DNA of 64,000 bases from Sphingomonas aurantiaca (GCF_003050705.1 NZ_QAOG01000004.1:1-64000), one strand, 5' to 3'; shown: positions 32,208-42,177, counted from the stretch's first letter. Notes: generated by a model from the letters alone, not told the origin. Numbers and translations: made by a program.

Positions 32208-33212
32208 TCAGGGCGCGACGATCACGCAGGGGACGCGCGCTGCCGAGCAGGCCCGCGTCGCGTCTGCCTTGGAGGCGAACCCGCCGGCCTGCAGCCGGGT
32301 CACGCCGCCAGCCTTGGGGTAGAAGGGCTGGGCGCCGCGAAGCTTGCCGCGGACCGTGTTCCACAGCGTCTCGGCATTGTTCTGATCGCGGAATGCGCCG
32401 AGCTGGACGCGCCAGTTGCCGGTGGCTTTGACGGGGGCAGGCTTGGGGGCGGGCTTTGCCGCAACGGCTTTCGCAGGGGCCGGCTTTGCGGGGGTTGGCT
32501 TCGCTGGCGCAGGCGTGACGGTTGGCGGCACACGTGTCGGCCGAGGCGTCTCGGCGATCCGCGAGGGGGGTACGTCGATCCGTCCGCTCGCCTGTCCGCC
32601 TGCCTTCGCCGCCGTCTCGCGCGGCGGCGTGGCCGAGCTTGCCTGCAATGCATAGCGCTGCGCGAGTGCGGTGCCCTTTTCGCGATCGGTGGACGAGATA
32701 TACTGGTCCATCTGCGCCAGCGTCTGCGCAGCGGATTGCAGGCCGGACGCCGAGGCGCGGGTCATCAGCGCATAGGCGCGGGGGAAATCGCGCGGGATGC
32801 CGTCGCCGTTGAACAGCATCGTGCCGAGCACCAGCTGCGTGCGCGGTTCGCCGCGTGCCGCGGACTTTTCGAGCCAGGGCAGCGCATCGGTCTTCTTGCC
32901 CGCCTGGAACAGCGCGAGGCCGTAATTGTCGCCGGCCTGGAGATGGCCTTGCAACGCGGCCTTGCGGAACCAGCTTTCGGCGAGCGCGGGATCGAGCGGA
33001 ACGCCGCGGCCGAGCTTGTACGCCTGCGCCAGGTTGAACTGCGCATCGGGATCGCCGGCGATCGCGAGCGGGCGCCATTCGGTGATCGCACGCGGGAAGT
33101 CGCCCTTGGCCCAGGCGTCGACGCCGGCCTTGACGTCGGCCAGCGCGGGCGTGGCGACGAGCGCCCCCGCCACCGCGATCGCACCCAGGAAAAGCTTGCC
33201 AACCGTCATCAT
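32208..33212 (-). CDS. Sel1-repeat and SPOR-domain protein
   Basis: A 334-residue exported protein. A signal peptide (cut near TPALAD, residue 25) is followed by tetratricopeptide/Sel1-like repeats (about 30-175: WRPLAIAGDPDAQFNLAQAY, ESWFRKAALQGHLQAGDNY), a Pro/Ala/Lys-rich linker (about 215-265) and a SPOR domain (about 268-334, WRVQLGAFRDQNNAETLWNT). SPOR domains bind peptidoglycan lacking stem peptides at division sites. It is divergent from the ParA-like gene cluster, which itself ends in another SPOR protein. The tiny gene at 33209-33388 overlaps its start. Confidence 0.85.
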   Translation of the reverse strand: MMTVGKLFLGAIAVAGALVATPALADVKAGVDAWAKGDFPRAITEWRPLAIAGDPDAQFNLAQAYKLGRGVPLDPALAESWFRKAALQGHLQAGDNYGLALFQAGKKTDALPWLEKSAARGEPRTQLVLGTMLFNGDGIPRDFPRAYALMTRASASGLQSAAQTLAQMDQYISSTDREKGTALAQRYALQASSATPPRETAAKAGGQASGRIDVPPSRIAETPRPTRVPPTVTPAPAKPTPAKPAPAKAVAAKPAPKPAPVKATGNWRVQLGAFRDQNNAETLWNTVRGKLRGAQPFYPKAGGVTRLQAGGFASKADATRACSAARVPCVIVAP

Positions 33213-33388
33213 TCCAACCCCATCGCGCCCGCCGCCATCAACTCGTCCACACCATGCCGTCGTTCGTCGCGCAAGGCAAAGGTCACGGCTTGCGCAAGAA
33301 CAGACGCGGGCATCGCGACGCCGTCCAGCCGCGACACCGCCGCGCGCGCATCATGAAGCGCCGTTAACCGGTTCTTAGACCACCGCAT
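33209..33388 (-). CDS. Small hypothetical protein (59 aa) coupled to the SPOR gene
   Basis: The frame starts MRWSKNRLTALHDARAAVSR and ends MAAGAMGLE. Its TGA overlaps the first ATG of the Sel1/SPOR gene (ATGATGA region, 33209-33212), as expected for coupled genes, and the composition is protein-like (soluble helical, basic start). The start lies 37 bases from the start of the divergent ParA-like gene, leaving little promoter room. No family is recognised. Confidence 0.45.
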   Translation of the reverse strand: MRWSKNRLTALHDARAAVSRLDGVAMPASVLAQAVTFALRDERRHGVDELMAAGAMGLE

Positions 33389-33425
33389 GGCACATATGCG
33401 TCGATTGCCAGGGGGTTGGGGACTT

Positions 33426-34130
33426 ATGCGCGTTCTAGCGTTCGCATCGCAGAAGGGGGGATCGGGGAAGACGACCCTGACGGGTCATCTCGCCGTCCAG
33501 GCGGAGCGGGCGGGGCATGGCCCGGTGGTGCTGATCGACATCGATCCGCAGGGCTCGCTGTCCGACTGGTGGAACGAGCGCACCGCCGAGGAGCCGGCGT
33601 TCGCGCAGACCACAGTCTCGCGGCTCGCGGCGGATCTCGAAATCCTCCGGCAACAGGGCTTCAAGCTGGCGATGATCGATACGCCGCCAGCAATCACCAT
33701 GGCGATCCAGAGCGTGATCCAGGTCGCCGAGCTGATCGTCGTGCCGACCCGGCCGTCGCCGCATGACCTGCGTGCGGTCGGTGCCACCGTCGACATGTGC
33801 GCGCGCGCCGGCAAGCCGCTGATCTTCGTCGTTAACGCGGCGACGCCCAAGGCGCGGATCACCGCCGATGCGACGCTGGCGCTGTCGCAGCACGGCACCG
33901 TCGCACCGGTGATCGTCCACCAGCGCACCGACTTCGCGTCGTCGATGATCGATGGCCGCACCGTCATGGAGCTGGACGCCAGGAGCAAGTCGACCGCCGA
34001 GATCGAGGCGCTGTGGACCTATGTCTGCGACCGGCTCGAGAAGAATTTTCGCCGCACCGTGTTCAGCGTGCCGACCGCGGTCGGGCAGCGTCCTGCCGCC
34101 GGTGGGTTCGGCCGCCGCGTGGTCGGCTGA
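33426..34130 (+). CDS. ParA/MinD-like partition ATPase
   Basis: A 234-residue P-loop ATPase of the ParA/MinD type. The deviant Walker A motif KGGSGKTTL (Lys10 and Lys15) is followed by VVLIDIDPQGSLSDWWN and MIDTPPAITMAIQSVI. There is no N-terminal DNA-binding extension, so it is a small ParA like those that position plasmids, chemoreceptor clusters or cell-division factors. A ribbon-helix-helix protein follows 4 bases downstream, the usual ParA-partner arrangement, and a SPOR repeat protein is third. No parB or origin features lie nearby, so it is an orphan ParA rather than the chromosomal one. The start at 33426 removes a non-conserved extension. Confidence 0.88.
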   Translation: MRVLAFASQKGGSGKTTLTGHLAVQAERAGHGPVVLIDIDPQGSLSDWWNERTAEEPAFAQTTVSRLAADLEILRQQGFKLAMIDTPPAITMAIQSVIQVAELIVVPTRPSPHDLRAVGATVDMCARAGKPLIFVVNAATPKARITADATLALSQHGTVAPVIVHQRTDFASSMIDGRTVMELDARSKSTAEIEALWTYVCDRLEKNFRRTVFSVPTAVGQRPAAGGFGRRVVG

Positions 34131-34134
34131 CGTC

Positions 34135-34590
34135 ATGGCGCAGCCCAAACCACTCGCGTCGCTGACCTCCTCGCTGCTGGCGCGAAAGGGCACCGCGCGC
34201 CCGGCGATGCGGCCGCAGGACCTGACCGTGCCGTCGACCGATGCGCTCGACGATCTCGGCTGGAACGACATGGGCACGGCGCCGCCGCCGGTGCTGGTCG
34301 AACGCGCCGCGCTGAAGGTCGAGATCGAGCGCCCGGTGGCGATCGCGCCCGTGTCGGCGGCGACCGCGGTACGGATCGGGCGCGAGAGCCTGGCCAAGGC
34401 CAAGGGCGCGAAGGTGGCGTTCACCTTGCGGCTCGAGACCGAGCGGCATCTCCAGCTGCGGCTGGCGAGCGCGGTCACCGGCCGGTCTGCGCAATATCTC
34501 GTCACGCAGGCGCTCGACGCCTTTCTGAACAGCTTGCCGGAGGTCGATGCGCTGGTTGCGCAGCTACCGCCGGCCAAACGCAAATGTTGA
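34135..34590 (+). CDS. Ribbon-helix-helix partner of the ParA-like ATPase
   Basis: A 151-residue protein. Residues 1-90 are low-complexity and probably disordered, with several Lys/Arg that could stimulate the ATPase. Residues 92-135 (AKVAFTLRLETERHLQLRLA, GRSAQYLVTQALDAFLNSL) read as a beta strand and two helices, the ribbon-helix-helix fold of dimeric DNA-binding proteins. ParG-type partners of ParA have exactly this layout: flexible N-terminus, RHH C-terminus. It starts 4 bases after the ParA stop and overlaps no other gene. The assignment is inferred from pattern and position. Confidence 0.65.
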   Translation: MAQPKPLASLTSSLLARKGTARPAMRPQDLTVPSTDALDDLGWNDMGTAPPPVLVERAALKVEIERPVAIAPVSAATAVRIGRESLAKAKGAKVAFTLRLETERHLQLRLASAVTGRSAQYLVTQALDAFLNSLPEVDALVAQLPPAKRKC

Positions 34591-34607
34591 CACAGGGATA
34601 CTCCGCG

Positions 34608-35900
34608 ATGAACACGCGCGCACTTCTCCTCGGCGGTATCTCCGCCCTCCTCCTCGGCGGGACGATGGTCGGCTGCGCCGCCAATGGCGGCAGCCTCGCC
34701 TCGGCCGGCGACCGCAGCGGCGTGGCGGCGGCCAAGGGCGCGGCGACCAATGCGGGCAAGGCGCAGACCGCGCTGGCCCGGCGCGATGGCGGTGCGGCGA
34801 TCGGCTACGCAGAAGGCGCGGTGGCGCTGATGCCGCAGTCGGCGGAGTATCGCATGCTGCTCGGTCAGAGCTATCTGCAGGGGGGGCGGTTCGCGTCCGC
34901 CTCGCAGGCGTTTGCCGATACGCTCGCGCTGTCGCCGACCAGCGGCAAGGCGGCGCTGAACCTCGCGCTGTCGCAGGTCGCGACCGGCGACTGGCAGGCG
35001 GCACGACAGACGCTGGCGACGCAGGCGGCGATTATCCCGGCGCTCGATCGTGGGCTCGCGCTGTCGCTGGCGGGCGATACCGCGGGCGGGATCGCGCTGC
35101 TGACCGAGGTCGCGCGGTCGCCCGAGACGAACGTGAAGGTGCGGCAGAATCTCGCGCTGAGCTTCGCCCTGGCGGGCCGCTGGCAGGAGGCACGCGTGGT
35201 CGCGGCGGCGGACATGGCGCCGGGGGATGTCGATGCGCGGCTCGAGCAATGGGCGCTGTTCGCGCAGCCGGCCGCCGCGTCGGACCAGGTGGCGAGCCTG
35301 CTCGGCGTGCGCGCCGCGGCGGATTCGGGGCAGCCGGTGGCGCTGGCGCTGAATCCGGCGCGGGTCGCACCGGGTGTTCCGGCGCAGGCTATGGCGTCGG
35401 CGGATCCGGTCGAGGCTGTCGACGCGGGTCGTGTCGAGGTCGCCTCGGCGCCGGCCGCGGGTTTTTCGAAGGTGACGTTCGGACCGCGGCAGGAGGTCGT
35501 CCAGGCGCTGCCGGCGATGATGCTTCGCCCGGCTGGGGGGGCGATCAAGCTCGCAGCGGCGTCCGCGCCGGCGGCTGCCTATCCGGTGAAGCCGCAGGGG
35601 CCCGGCAGCTGGTACGTGCAGCTCGGCGCGTTCGAGAGCGCGGGCGTGGCGAAGGATGCGTGGGGCCGCGCGTCACGCCGGTTCGCGGTGCTCGCTGGCC
35701 ATTCGCCGAACGGCATGGCGTTCAAGGCCAAGGGCGAGGATTTCTACCGCCTGTCCGTCGGCGGGTTCAGCCGTTCGGCTGCGGACTCGATGTGCCGTCA
35801 GTATCGCGCGAAGGGCGGGGCGTGCTTCGTTCGCCAGGGCGCGGGCGACATGATGGCGCAGTGGTTGCGCAAGCCGGGCGTGCAGATGGCTTCGCGGTAA
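34608..35900 (+). CDS. TPR and SPOR-domain lipoprotein
   Basis: A 430-residue lipoprotein (signal MNTRALLLGGISALLLGG, lipobox MVGC with Cys near 23). Tetratricopeptide repeats occupy about 45-210 (AEYRMLLGQSYLQGGRFASA, VRQNLALSFALAGRWQEARV), then a long Ala/Val-rich linker, and a SPOR domain at about 340-410 (SWYVQLGAFESAGVAKDAWG). It is the third gene after the ParA-like ATPase and its RHH partner, 17 bases on, so probably co-transcribed. The mix suggests a division-site or cell-wall-localised function. Confidence 0.82.
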   Translation: MNTRALLLGGISALLLGGTMVGCAANGGSLASAGDRSGVAAAKGAATNAGKAQTALARRDGGAAIGYAEGAVALMPQSAEYRMLLGQSYLQGGRFASASQAFADTLALSPTSGKAALNLALSQVATGDWQAARQTLATQAAIIPALDRGLALSLAGDTAGGIALLTEVARSPETNVKVRQNLALSFALAGRWQEARVVAAADMAPGDVDARLEQWALFAQPAAASDQVASLLGVRAAADSGQPVALALNPARVAPGVPAQAMASADPVEAVDAGRVEVASAPAAGFSKVTFGPRQEVVQALPAMMLRPAGGAIKLAAASAPAAAYPVKPQGPGSWYVQLGAFESAGVAKDAWGRASRRFAVLAGHSPNGMAFKAKGEDFYRLSVGGFSRSAADSMCRQYRAKGGACFVRQGAGDMMAQWLRKPGVQMASR

Positions 35901-35923
35901 GAGGGGGCAGGCGGTCCAGAGCT

Positions 35924-36028
35924 ACCACCCCGGCGAAGGCCGGGGTCCAGTTGGGGAACGTTGTTAACTGAGGGCGGCGCTCCGTTACGCCGACCTTTCC
36001 AACTGGGCCCCGGCCTCCGCCGGGGTGG
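35924..36028. repeat. CACCCCGGCGAAGGCCGGGG palindrome pair
   Basis: CCACCCCGGCGAAGGCCGGGG and CCCCGGCCTCCGCCGGGGTGG ends, with GTTAACTGAGG and related inner sequence. It lies between the TPR/SPOR gene and the converging PyrC-like gene. Confidence 0.85.
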
Positions 36029-36052
36029 TTCGGGTGCTTGGTCGAGCCCGCC

Positions 36053-37273
36053 TCACCGAACCTCGCGGCCACCCTTCCACAACCGCAGCACGCGGCCCTG
36101 CACGGGCAGTCCGTCGAACGGCGTATTGCCCGCCTCGGCCTTGAAGTCGTCGCCGACGATCTGCCACGGCGCCTGGCCGTCGAACAGCATCAGGTCGGCA
36201 GGCTTGCCCACCTCCAGCGTCCCCGTATCGAGTCCCAGCACCCGCGCCGGGTTGCACGCCAGCAGCGCGAACAGGCGCTGCAGCGTCAGATGCTCGTCGC
36301 GCACCAGCATCAGCGCGAGCGGCAGCAGCGTCTCGGCGCCCGCCATGCCGCTGGTCGCGTCGGTGAACGGCAGCCGCTTCTCTTCCGGCCCGCGTGGTTC
36401 GTGGCCCGAGCACAGCACGTCGATCGTCCCGTCGGCGATAGCCGCGAGCGCCGCACGCCGGTCGCTCTCCGCGCGCAACGGTGGTGACAGCAGCGCGAAC
36501 GAGCGGAAATCGCTGACCGCGATCTCCGACAGATGCAGGTGCGCGGGCGTGATCCCGCACGTCACGGCGACGCCGCGGCGCTTGGCCGCGCGGATGAGGT
36601 CGAACCCGGCGGCGGTCGTGACCTGGCGGATGTGCAGCCGCGCGCCGGTATCCTCGGCGAGCATCAGGTCGCGCGCGATCGCCAGCGCCTCGGCGACCGC
36701 GGGCGCGGCGGGCAGACCGAGCCGGGTCGCGGTCTCGCCCTCGGTCGCGACCGCGCCGGCGGTGAGCCCGCCATCCTCGGCATGCGTGACGACCGTCACG
36801 TCGAGATCGCGCGCATAGGCGAGCACGCGCCGCATCACGCCGCTGTCGGCGATCCAGTGCCGGCCGGTGCCGACCGCCTTCGCACCCGCCGACAGGCAGA
36901 TCGCCATTTCGGCAAGGTCGTGGCCTTCGAGCCCGCGCGTGGCGGCGGCGATCGGGTGGATCCAGAGGTCGGGCTTGCCGATCAGTGCGGCGCGCTGGAC
37001 GATGCCGGGATCGTCGAGCACGGGCGACTGGTCGGGCATGAGGCCGATCCGGACGATGCCGCCCGCGCGGAACGCGGCGCGATCGACCTTTGCCACGCCG
37101 AGATCGACGATTCCCGGCGCGATGGTCTTGCCACCGCAGTCGACGATCTCGGCGTCGGCGGGGATGTCGACGATCCCGGTTGCGACGATCGCGCCGTCGC
37201 GGACCAGCAGATTGCCCGTCATCACGCCGCCGACCGGGCAGGCGAGCGTCGCGTTGGTGAGCGCGAGGATCAT
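36053..37273 (-). CDS. Dihydroorotase-like protein lacking catalytic residues (PyrX type)
   Basis: A 406-residue amidohydrolase-fold protein of the PyrC family. The metal-binding His-x-His expected after the first strand is replaced by [14 protein letters not shown], and the catalytic Asp region reads [12 protein letters not shown] instead of the usual T-D-H-x-P-H. One His of the family remains (VTHAEDGG). Such inactive dihydroorotases (PyrX, PyrC') bind aspartate carbamoyltransferase and are needed for its stability in several proteobacteria. The ATG overlaps the pyrB stop (ATGA at 37270-37273), which supports a joint complex. An active dihydroorotase must be encoded elsewhere. Confidence 0.88.
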   Translation of the reverse strand: MILALTNATLACPVGGVMTGNLLVRDGAIVATGIVDIPADAEIVDCGGKTIAPGIVDLGVAKVDRAAFRAGGIVRIGLMPDQSPVLDDPGIVQRAALIGKPDLWIHPIAAATRGLEGHDLAEMAICLSAGAKAVGTGRHWIADSGVMRRVLAYARDLDVTVVTHAEDGGLTAGAVATEGETATRLGLPAAPAVAEALAIARDLMLAEDTGARLHIRQVTTAAGFDLIRAAKRRGVAVTCGITPAHLHLSEIAVSDFRSFALLSPPLRAESDRRAALAAIADGTIDVLCSGHEPRGPEEKRLPFTDATSGMAGAETLLPLALMLVRDEHLTLQRLFALLACNPARVLGLDTGTLEVGKPADLMLFDGQAPWQIVGDDFKAEAGNTPFDGLPVQGRVLRLWKGGREVR

Positions 37274-38256
37274 GCCCAACCCTCCACGCCGCGCGCTCTT
37301 CGCGTCAGCACGTCGAGGCACGCCATCCGGACCGCGACGCCCATCTCGACCTGTTCGGTGATCGCCGAGCGCGCATGATCGGCGACCGCCGAGTCGATCT
37401 CGACGCCGCGGTTCATCGGGCCGGGGTGCATCACCAGCGCATCGGGCGCGGCCTTTGCGAGGCGATCGAGCGTCAGCCCGTAGCGCAGCCGGTATTCGCG
37501 CGTGGAGGGGACGTACGCGCCGTCCATCCGCTCGTTCTGCAGGCGCAGCATCATGACCACGTCCGCGCCCTCCAGCGCCTTGTCGAAATCGGTAAACGCA
37601 GTGACGCCCATCCGCTCGATCATCGCCGGCATCAGCGTCGACGGCGCGCAGACGCGGACCTCGGCGGCGAGTGCGGTGAGCGCGAGGATGTTCGAGCGCG
37701 CGACGCGGCTGTGCAGGAGGTCGCCGCAGATGACGACGCGCTGGCCGGCGATCGTACCCTTGCGGCGGCGGATCGTCAGCGCATCGAGCAGCGCCTGCGT
37801 CGGATGCTCGTGGCGTCCATCGCCCGCGTTGAGAACCGGGCATCCAACCTTGTCCGCGATCAGCCGCACCGCGCCCGACGACATATGGCGGATGACGATC
37901 ACGTCGGCGCGCATCGCGTTGAGCGTCATCGCGGTATCGATCAGCGTCTCGCCCTTCTTCACGCTCGACTGCGCGGCGTGCATGTTGACGACGTCCGCGC
38001 CCAGCCGCTTGCCGGCGATCTCGAACGAGAGGAGCGTGCGGGTGCTGTTCTCGAAGAAGGCGTTGATCTGTGTGAGCCCGGCGAGCCGCTTGTCGGGCGT
38101 CGCATGCGTGCGGTTCGCCTCGACCCAGGTTTCCGCCTCGTCGAGCAGGAACGCGATCTCGTGCGGCTGGAGCCCGTCGATACCGGTGAGGTGCCGGTGC
38201 GGGAAGACGGCGCCGCCTTCGATGAGGGCGGCGGGGCGGTGATCTGAGGTTCGCAT
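37270..38256 (-). CDS. pyrB: Aspartate carbamoyltransferase catalytic subunit
   Basis: A 328-residue enzyme joining carbamoyl phosphate to aspartate in pyrimidine synthesis. The carbamoyl-phosphate motif [13 protein letters not shown] lies near residue 67, [15 protein letters not shown] and [18 protein letters not shown] are conserved, and the C-terminal [13 protein letters not shown] motif is present. No regulatory subunit gene (pyrI) lies near; the degenerate PyrC-like protein follows with coupled translation. It is preceded by ruvX and a palindromic repeat on the same strand. Confidence 0.95.
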   Translation of the reverse strand: MRTSDHRPAALIEGGAVFPHRHLTGIDGLQPHEIAFLLDEAETWVEANRTHATPDKRLAGLTQINAFFENSTRTLLSFEIAGKRLGADVVNMHAAQSSVKKGETLIDTAMTLNAMRADVIVIRHMSSGAVRLIADKVGCPVLNAGDGRHEHPTQALLDALTIRRRKGTIAGQRVVICGDLLHSRVARSNILALTALAAEVRVCAPSTLMPAMIERMGVTAFTDFDKALEGADVVMMLRLQNERMDGAYVPSTREYRLRYGLTLDRLAKAAPDALVMHPGPMNRGVEIDSAVADHARSAITEQVEMGVAVRMACLDVLTRRARGVEGWA

Positions 38257-38324
38257 TAAAAGCGCGGAATAGTGGTGGTGGGGGCGGGGGGCAAGGCCTT
38301 CGAGGCGCGCCGATCTGGCTTCTT

Positions 38325-38450
38325 AATCCTCCCCCGCCAGGGGGAGGTGGCTGGCGCTTGCCAGACGGAGGGGGCGGTGAGCGATGACTGGTGTTTCGTG
38401 TCCGCCCCCTCCGTCACCTTCGGTGCCACCTCCCCCTGGCGGGGGAGGAT
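38325..38450. repeat. CCCCGCCAGGGGGAGG palindrome pair
   Basis: AATCCTCCCCCGCCAGGGGGAGG and CCACCTCCCCCTGGCGGGGGAGGATT ends, lying between ruvX and pyrB within a same-strand gene run. Confidence 0.85.
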
Positions 38451-38458
38451 TGGGCGGG

Positions 38459-38926
38459 TCAGATCTGCGCGGTCACCAGCGCGTCGATCGCGCCCTGGAG
38501 GATGTAGGCGGCGGCCATCTTGTCGACGAGTTCGGCGCGCTTGGCGCGGCTGGCGTCCTGCTCGATCAGCGTGCGCGTGACCGCGACGGTCGACCAGCGC
38601 TCGTCCTGGAGCAGGATCGGCAGCCCCATGTCCTTGAGATTCTGCGCGAACGCGCGCGTCGATTGCGAGCGCGGGCTTTCGCTGCCGTCGAGGTTGATCG
38701 GCAGGCCGATGACGAGGCCGACGACCTTCTGCGCGGTGATGATCTCGGCGAGCGCGGCCTTGTCCTTCTGGAACTTGGTGCGGCGGATCAGCAGCGCAGG
38801 GCTCGCGAACGACCAGCCCGCATCGCACAAAGCGGTGCCGATCGTCTTGGTCCCGACGTCGAGGCCGATCAGCCGGCCGCCATCGGGGAGCGCGTCGCGG
38901 AACTGGGCGGCGGAGAGCGTGATCAT
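38459..38926 (-). CDS. ruvX: Holliday junction resolvase-like RuvX/YqgF
   Basis: A 155-residue RNase H-fold protein. The motif [18 protein letters not shown] carries the first metal-binding Asp, [20 protein letters not shown] follows, and the C-terminal Asp lies in [16 protein letters not shown]. YqgF is implicated in 16S rRNA 5'-end maturation and is often called a putative resolvase. Its ATG overlaps the stop of the DUF3089 gene (ATGA at 38923-38926), so they are co-translated. Confidence 0.92.
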   Translation of the reverse strand: MITLSAAQFRDALPDGGRLIGLDVGTKTIGTALCDAGWSFASPALLIRRTKFQKDKAALAEIITAQKVVGLVIGLPINLDGSESPRSQSTRAFAQNLKDMGLPILLQDERWSTVAVTRTLIEQDASRAKRAELVDKMAAAYILQGAIDALVTAQI

Positions 38927-40032
38927 TGCGCGAAGGCCTTCAGGCGGCGGTTGGCGTCGGCGCCGACGTTCGCCCAGAATAGGCTATAGTCGTAGACGTG
39001 GTAGTTGTTGCCCGGCAGCACATAGGGCCCAAGGTTCGGGCCATCGCCGATCAGCAGGAAGCCGCGGTCGGCGCACCGCGCGGGCACGCTGCCGACCGCC
39101 ATCGTCGCGGTCGCGAGATCGGCGGCGGGGACCAATGTGCCGAGGTTGGCGGTCGCGGGCGCGGCCGCGTCGGCGGTGCCGGTCAGCGGGTTGGTGCAGA
39201 CGATCGGCGTGCCCTTGCGCGGGCGGCCGTCGAACCCGATCGTCGCGTCATAGGCGTCGACGATCAGCGACGGATCGGCGGGCTCGGCGAAACTCTCCCA
39301 GGACAGGATGCAGCCGGTCTGATCGGCGGCGCGGCATTCGGGCAGGCCCATGCGCGGCAGGTCGGTGGTGCGCGAGACGGGCCAGCCGACGACATAGGCG
39401 GCGACTATCCGCGCGCGCAGCTTGGGGTCGGTCGCGATCCGGTCGCGCAGCAGGCGAGTGAGGTGCGCGCCGCCCTGGCTGTGGCCGGCGAGGATGATCG
39501 GGCGGGTCGGGCCGACTTCCTTGAGGAAGCGGTCGAACGCCGCCGAGACGTCACCGTATGCGAGCGCGAGCGCGCGTTCGCTCTCGGCGGCGCTGGTCAG
39601 GAATGCGCCGAACGTCGCCTGGCGATAGCGCGGCGCCCAGATGTCGCCGGCCTCGTTGAACGCGCTCGCCTGGCCGCGGAGGAACAGTTCGGCACGCGCA
39701 TTGGTCTCCGGATCGTCGATCGGCGCGTTCCAATGGTCGCGGTTGATGTACGATGTCGGGTGGATGAAGAAGATCGCCGCGCCGGTGCCGCGCTGCCCGG
39801 GCGTATAGCCGGGGGGCGTCCAGAGCGCGGGGTTGCCGGGCTTGTCGGGCCGCGCGAGCCACATAATCTTGCGCGCATAGATGTTGCGCGGGGCTTCGGA
39901 CTGCGCCTCGAACGTCGCGCGCGGGACCATCGCCATGCGGATCATGTCGGTCCCGAACAGGCGGTAGGCGAGCAGCGCGGCGATCGCGAGAACGATCATC
40001 GCGGCGACGAAATAGAGGAATTTGCGGGCCAA
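38923..40032 (-). CDS. DUF3089 alpha/beta hydrolase
   Basis: A 369-residue lipase-like protein anchored by an N-terminal hydrophobic helix ([19 protein letters not shown]). The DUF3089 marks are present: [18 protein letters not shown], the nucleophile elbow [16 protein letters not shown] (Ser near 182) and, at the end, [15 protein letters not shown] with the likely catalytic His. The substrate is unknown. It starts a same-strand run with ruvX, overlapping by 4 bases. Confidence 0.85.
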   Translation of the reverse strand: MARKFLYFVAAMIVLAIAALLAYRLFGTDMIRMAMVPRATFEAQSEAPRNIYARKIMWLARPDKPGNPALWTPPGYTPGQRGTGAAIFFIHPTSYINRDHWNAPIDDPETNARAELFLRGQASAFNEAGDIWAPRYRQATFGAFLTSAAESERALALAYGDVSAAFDRFLKEVGPTRPIILAGHSQGGAHLTRLLRDRIATDPKLRARIVAAYVVGWPVSRTTDLPRMGLPECRAADQTGCILSWESFAEPADPSLIVDAYDATIGFDGRPRKGTPIVCTNPLTGTADAAAPATANLGTLVPAADLATATMAVGSVPARCADRGFLLIGDGPNLGPYVLPGNNYHVYDYSLFWANVGADANRRLKAFAQ

Positions 40033-40116
40033 GCGGGACCTTCCGTGCAGGCGGTGTGGCTCCCGTGCCGCAAGCCGGGGGCGGTTGCAACGGGCGCTTT
40101 TCGTCGAACTACGCGG

Positions 40117-40193
40117 TTCCCCCGCGGAGGCGGGGGCCTAGGGTCTCGAGCGATACCGCCTGTAATCGTGGGCCCCCGCCTCCGCGGGGGAAC
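40117..40193. repeat. TTCCCCCGCGGAGGCGGGGG palindrome pair
   Basis: TTCCCCCGCGGAGGCGGGGGCC and GGCCCCCGCCTCCGCGGGGGAA ends, with about 33 bases between. It lies directly beside the next repeat in the spacer between the DUF3089 gene and gatC. Confidence 0.85.
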
Positions 40194-40206
40194 TAGAAGG
40201 GCGATC

Positions 40207-40332
40207 AATCCTCCCCCGCCAGGGGGAGGTGGCGCCGAAGGCGACGGAGGGGGAGGACACGGAACATCGGTTTCCCTTTCCTCCCCCTCCGTCAGGCTGA
40301 CGCCTGCCACCTCCCCCTGGCGGGGGAGGATT
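40207..40332. repeat. CCCCGCCAGGGGGAGG palindrome pair
   Basis: AATCCTCCCCCGCCAGGGGGAGG and CCACCTCCCCCTGGCGGGGGAGGATT ends, 57 bases upstream of gatC, so it may lie in or near the gatCAB promoter region. Confidence 0.85.
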
Positions 40333-40389
40333 AGATCTCGCACGGGAAACATATTGCGCCTTCGCGTCGCGCGGTGCTAGCCGAGCCTC

Positions 40390-40692
40390 ATGTCCGTAGA
40401 TACTGCAACCGTGAAGCGGATCGCGAGCCTTGCGCGCATCGCGATCACCGACGAGGACGCCGCCCGCATGGCGCCGGAACTCGGAAACATCCTTGGCTGG
40501 ATCGAGATGCTGGGCGAGGTCGATACGACCGGCGTCGAGCCGATGACCGCCGTCATCCCCAACACGCTGCGGCTGCGCGACGACGTCGTCAACGCCGATC
40601 CGCTGACCGGCGGCAATATCCGCGAGCAGGTCCTGGCCAACGCCCCCGTGGCAGAGCACGGCTTCTTCGCCGTGCCCAAGGTGATCGAATAA
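40390..40692 (+). CDS. gatC: Asp/Glu-tRNA amidotransferase subunit C
   Basis: A 100-residue small subunit of the GatCAB complex, which amidates misacylated Glu-tRNA-Gln and Asp-tRNA-Asn. [40 protein letters not shown] and [16 protein letters not shown] are family hallmarks; GatC wraps round GatA as a stabilising subunit. The TAA shares a base with the ATG of gatA, so translation is coupled. The presence of GatCAB suggests that this organism makes Gln-tRNA or Asn-tRNA indirectly. Confidence 0.94.
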   Translation: MSVDTATVKRIASLARIAITDEDAARMAPELGNILGWIEMLGEVDTTGVEPMTAVIPNTLRLRDDVVNADPLTGGNIREQVLANAPVAEHGFFAVPKVIE

Positions 40693-42176
40693 TGACCGAC
40701 CTTACCGATCTCGGCATCGCCGGCATCCGCGACGGCGTGCGCGATGGCAGCTTCACGGCGCGCGACGTCGCCGATGCGTTCATCGTCAAGGTGAGCCAGG
40801 CCAAGGCGCTCAACGCATTCCTGGTCGAGACGCCCGAGCATGCGATCGCCGCCGCCACCGCCGCCGATACCGCGCGCGCCGCCGGCGAGACGCTCAAGCC
40901 GCTGGCCGGCGTGCCGATCGGCATGAAGGACCTGTTCTGCACCAAGGGCGTCACGACGACCGCGGCGAGCCATATCCTCGAAGGCTTCACGCCGACCTAC
41001 GAATCGACGGTCTCGCAGAATCTGTGGGATGCGGGCGCGGGGATGCTCGGCAAGCTGAACATGGACCAGTTCGCGATGGGCTCGTCGAACGAGACCTCCG
41101 CGTTCGGCAATGTGATCAGCCCGTGGAAGCGCAACGACGGCGGCAACGCCTCGCTCGCACCCGGCGGGTCGTCGGGTGGCTCCTCGTCGGCTGTCGCCGC
41201 GCGGCTGTGCCCCGGCGCGACCGGCACCGACACCGGCGGCTCGATCCGCCAGCCCGCCGCCTTTACCGGCATCAGCGGCATCAAGCCGACCTATGGCCGC
41301 TGCTCGCGCTGGGGGACGATCGCGTTCGCCTCGTCGCTCGATCAGGCCGGACCGATGGCGCGCGACGTGCGCGACTGCGCGATCCTGCTCGAGGCGATGG
41401 CCGGGTTCGACGCGAAGGACGGCACCTCGCTCCAGCTCGACGTGCCGAAATGGGAAGCGGGTCTGTCGGCCAGCCTCGTCGGCCTGCGCGTCGGTATTCC
41501 CAAGGAATACCGCGTCGACGGCATGCCCGAGGAAATCGAGGCGCTCTGGCAGAAGGGCATCGAGTGGATGAAGGATGCCGGCGCGACGATCGTCGAGGTC
41601 TCGCTCCCGCACACCAAATACGCGCTGCCCGCCTATTACATTATCGCGCCCGCCGAGGCGTCGTCGAACCTCGCGCGCTATGACGGCGTGCGCTACGGCA
41701 TCCGCGACCTGCCTGCGGGCTCGGGCCTGCAGGACATGTACGCCGCGACGCGCGCGGACGGCTTCGGCCCCGAGGTGAAGCGCCGCATCATGATCGGCAC
41801 CTATGTGCTGTCGGCCGGCTTCTACGACGCGTATTATACACAGGCGCAGAAGGTCCGGACGCTGATCGCGCGCGATTTCGAAAAGGCGTGGGAGACGTGC
41901 GACGTCCTGCTCACGCCGACCGCGCCTTCCGCGGCGTTCGCGCTCGGCGAGAAGTCGGCCGATCCGATCGCGATGTATCTGAACGACGTCTTCACCGTGC
42001 CGTCGTCGCTGGCGGGTCTGCCGGCGATGTCGGTGCCGGGCGGTCTCGACAAGCAGGGGCTCCCGCTGGGCTTGCAGATCATCGGCAAGCCGCTCGACGA
42101 ACAAGGCGTGCTCAACGCAGGGCTCGCGATCGAACAGCGGGCAGGATTTACGGCACGACCAGAGGCTTGGTGGTAA
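40692..42176 (+). CDS. gatA: Asp/Glu-tRNA amidotransferase subunit A
   Basis: A 494-residue amidase-signature enzyme that releases ammonia from glutamine for the complex. The Ser-cisSer-Lys triad is visible: Lys in [14 protein letters not shown], the serines in [15 protein letters not shown] and [14 protein letters not shown]. Length and motifs are normal. It follows gatC with a one-base overlap and gatB starts at 42178, one base after its stop, so the three genes form an operon in the order C-A-B. Confidence 0.96.
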   Translation: MTDLTDLGIAGIRDGVRDGSFTARDVADAFIVKVSQAKALNAFLVETPEHAIAAATAADTARAAGETLKPLAGVPIGMKDLFCTKGVTTTAASHILEGFTPTYESTVSQNLWDAGAGMLGKLNMDQFAMGSSNETSAFGNVISPWKRNDGGNASLAPGGSSGGSSSAVAARLCPGATGTDTGGSIRQPAAFTGISGIKPTYGRCSRWGTIAFASSLDQAGPMARDVRDCAILLEAMAGFDAKDGTSLQLDVPKWEAGLSASLVGLRVGIPKEYRVDGMPEEIEALWQKGIEWMKDAGATIVEVSLPHTKYALPAYYIIAPAEASSNLARYDGVRYGIRDLPAGSGLQDMYAATRADGFGPEVKRRIMIGTYVLSAGFYDAYYTQAQKVRTLIARDFEKAWETCDVLLTPTAPSAAFALGEKSADPIAMYLNDVFTVPSSLAGLPAMSVPGGLDKQGLPLGLQIIGKPLDEQGVLNAGLAIEQRAGFTARPEAWW

Positions 42177-42177
42177 C

